In this document: in pieces, positions 63,801 to 64,000 of the stretch
How the letters are laid out: every line of letters starts with the position of its first letter
Position numbering within the stretch: the first letter of the stretch is position 1
DNA from: JALHST01 sp963798435
Lineage (GTDB): Bacteria; Bacteroidota; Bacteroidia; Flavobacteriales; Flavobacteriaceae
Direction: 5' to 3'
Length of the DNA: 64,000 nucleotides
Assembly: GCA_963798435.1 (NCBI GenBank)
Contig: CAWCTF010000004.1
Coordinates: 124,001-188,000 of the forward strand
Translations under genes and position numbers: made by a program
The notes under the pieces: generated by a model
Database searches by the model: none
What the model was told of the DNA's origin: nothing
The model's input: only the letters and a program-made list of their open reading frames with translations

Positions 63801-64000
63801 TTTCTTTTGTCAAAAAAAGTATGAGATGAGAGGGGGCCCACTTTTGAAATCCCTGTTTGATGTGCCAGCCATAGCACTTTTTGGTCATCTAACGCCAAAC
63901 CGTGCACTTGGTTGTTCGCCAAGCCTTCTTCTTCGGTTATTTTACGTAATATGTGTCCGTTTTCATCCATTAATAGTATGCCCCCTCGAAGGGTAGCAAA
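60818..64000 (-). CDS. hybrid two-component system protein, N-terminus cut by window edge
   Basis: The frame is open to the last base of the window, so the start is missing; 1061 residues are present. In order: propeller repeats (to about residue 390 counted from an internal Met at 63970), Y_Y_Y domain (about 400-475), one transmembrane helix (AYLFYILLFTTFFWAVLHW), coiled coil, HisKA with His557 (NISHEFRTPLTL), HATPase with an intact G1 box (SDAGQGI), receiver with Asp854 (ITDLMMP) and Lys906, and an AraC HTH at the C-terminus. Unlike the HTCS at 6-10 kb, all kinase boxes are standard. The flanking lipoproteins and beta-barrel are plausible targets. Confidence 0.92.
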   Translation of the reverse strand, partial: FATLRGGILLMDENGHILRKITEEEGLANNQVHGLALDDQKVLWLAHQTGISKVGPLSSHTFFDKRNGLEGTVTSILKHQGKLYVGTYSGLFVLERVHGNGAGEFRKIEEITSGCFALLNLDEELFAGTSNGVFKVSENEVIQINDVLGCRALATSKLDDERIYVGHMHGLSTIKNTDGKWSAEKDLKLIEEDIFSISTADNDGSLWLGSSLQTVLQIEFPKLNEFEGIVDLNKLTVNRFYEGLPEGTTNVWLIDGDVLVTTEAAGGPLYKFDPFSKTFSPEKKFGQKFGLDSLTMYPRAYQQQGKFLLLESNPLDGKQYRFSASRNGSGGYSLKRFYDEPFRSTTETHLFWDDKNQVWSGGEGISVYDLATEGKFKSPFKTYIRRASVGQDSIIYGGDPSGYAHLKTVFDHSIIDLRFEYAAPGGYPEANRYQYRLSGFDSNWSDWSNETRKDYTKLPEGDYRFLARAQDIFGSVSTVGSFHFEILPPWHRTWWAYLFYILLFTTFFWAVLHWRSRQLKVQNDALEKLIAVRTSEVRHQASQLKIQAEKLKELDKAKSRFFANISHEFRTPLTLIKGPIEQLEQNFNAKLNIETVKMIRRNANRLLNMVNQLLDLSKIDEGTLKLSPTEGDVYKCLRAAASSFNSHAAQRNMDYRVAIPPTVLWSSFDRDKLENIVYNLLGNAFKFSGDGSKISFVANYGEYGLRIEVSDAGQGIAVEKLPFIFDRFYQADHGDSREKGGSGIGLSLSKDLVTLMDGTITVSSELQRGTLFTVQLPIQEIKTRQNKHVENVPFVEKSELKKPFVFTAIEKRNVPTILLVEDNADMRRFIKEQLVNGYQVDEAIDGHEGFKKAVTRSPDLVITDLMMPKMDGIELCKKLKTDVQTSHIPVIMLTAKAGMENKLEGLETGADDYLTKPFDGKELLVRTKNLIEQRLKLRTLYSDKKIQIEPKKITLNSIDQKFLEQLLELLEINHPDSDFGVPQMQDALAMSKTQLHRKLKALTNESPGELLRNFRLKKAAQLLSQKVDSVTQIAYSVGFNNLSYFAKCFKELYGVAPSAY

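Noticed and set aside
1..64000. CRISPR arrays, insertion sequences, tRNA or rRNA genes, prophage
   Set aside because: I found no regularly spaced repeats, transposase or integrase reading frames, or tRNA/rRNA-like sequences on reading both strands.

Overview
The window reads as chromosome of a marine-type Flavobacteriaceae (Bacteroidota). The base composition is moderately AT-rich. Several start regions carry the Bacteroidota -7 element TAnnTTTG, and ribosome binding sites are A-rich rather than Shine-Dalgarno-like. The gene content is also characteristic: hybrid two-component proteins (propeller / Y_Y_Y / kinase / receiver / AraC), a LytTR regulator with a TPR kinase, giant sortilin-like secreted proteins and a hemC-hemD fusion. 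I saw no rRNA, tRNA, insertion sequence, CRISPR array or prophage. The species cannot be named from sequence alone.

Layout. 0.7-4.4 kb: class Ia ribonucleotide reductase, nrdB then nrdA on the minus strand, ending in a clear terminator. 4.4-6.1 kb: a mostly small-gene region on the minus strand, with a decayed gene, a 42-aa membrane peptide, a secreted 143-aa protein and a 75-aa lipoprotein, preceded by operator-like repeats. 6.2-10.2 kb: the first hybrid two-component regulator (HTCS). 10.8-14.6 kb: a 189-aa secreted protein and a 51-aa membrane peptide, divergent from a LytTR response regulator and its TPR sensor kinase, with an 18-nt direct repeat between them.

14.6-29.3 kb is mostly housekeeping: DUF3109, MarC, S41 peptidase, dCMP deaminase, HupE-like protein, DjlA-like J protein, bacilliredoxin, acyltransferase, HD hydrolase, a Gfo/Idh/MocA oxidoreductase, radical SAM protein, crotonase, an NtrY-like kinase and HemJ. 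29.4-35.7 kb: two tandem paralogous sortilin/BNR-repeat secreted proteins of more than 1000 residues. 36-45 kb: EcsC, MATE, ferrochelatase, a 1.17-kaa TraB/GumN protein with extra repeats, a DUF1460 amidase-like protein, a ThuA lipoprotein and an AraC regulator.

46-52.4 kb: heme biosynthesis cluster hemA-hemCD-hemE-(GNAT)-hemF-hemB, complemented by hemH (38 kb) and hemJ (29 kb). Together these cover charged tRNA-Glu to heme except HemL, which is not in the window. 52.5-57.6 kb: serine hydrolase, Ogt, a PolB-like exonuclease, an EEP-family phosphatase/nuclease and HflX, followed by an unexplained segment of about 300 bp that ends in a strong plus-strand terminator. 57.9-64 kb: two lipoproteins and an outer-membrane beta-barrel, next to a second HTCS cut by the right edge.

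The best candidates for something undescribed are (i) the HTCS-adjacent small lipoprotein/secreted/membrane-peptide operon with 21-bp-spaced repeats, (ii) the LytTR system facing a micropeptide plus secreted-protein pair, (iii) the repeat-bearing TraB protein, and (iv) the orphan terminator and possible small RNA after hflX.
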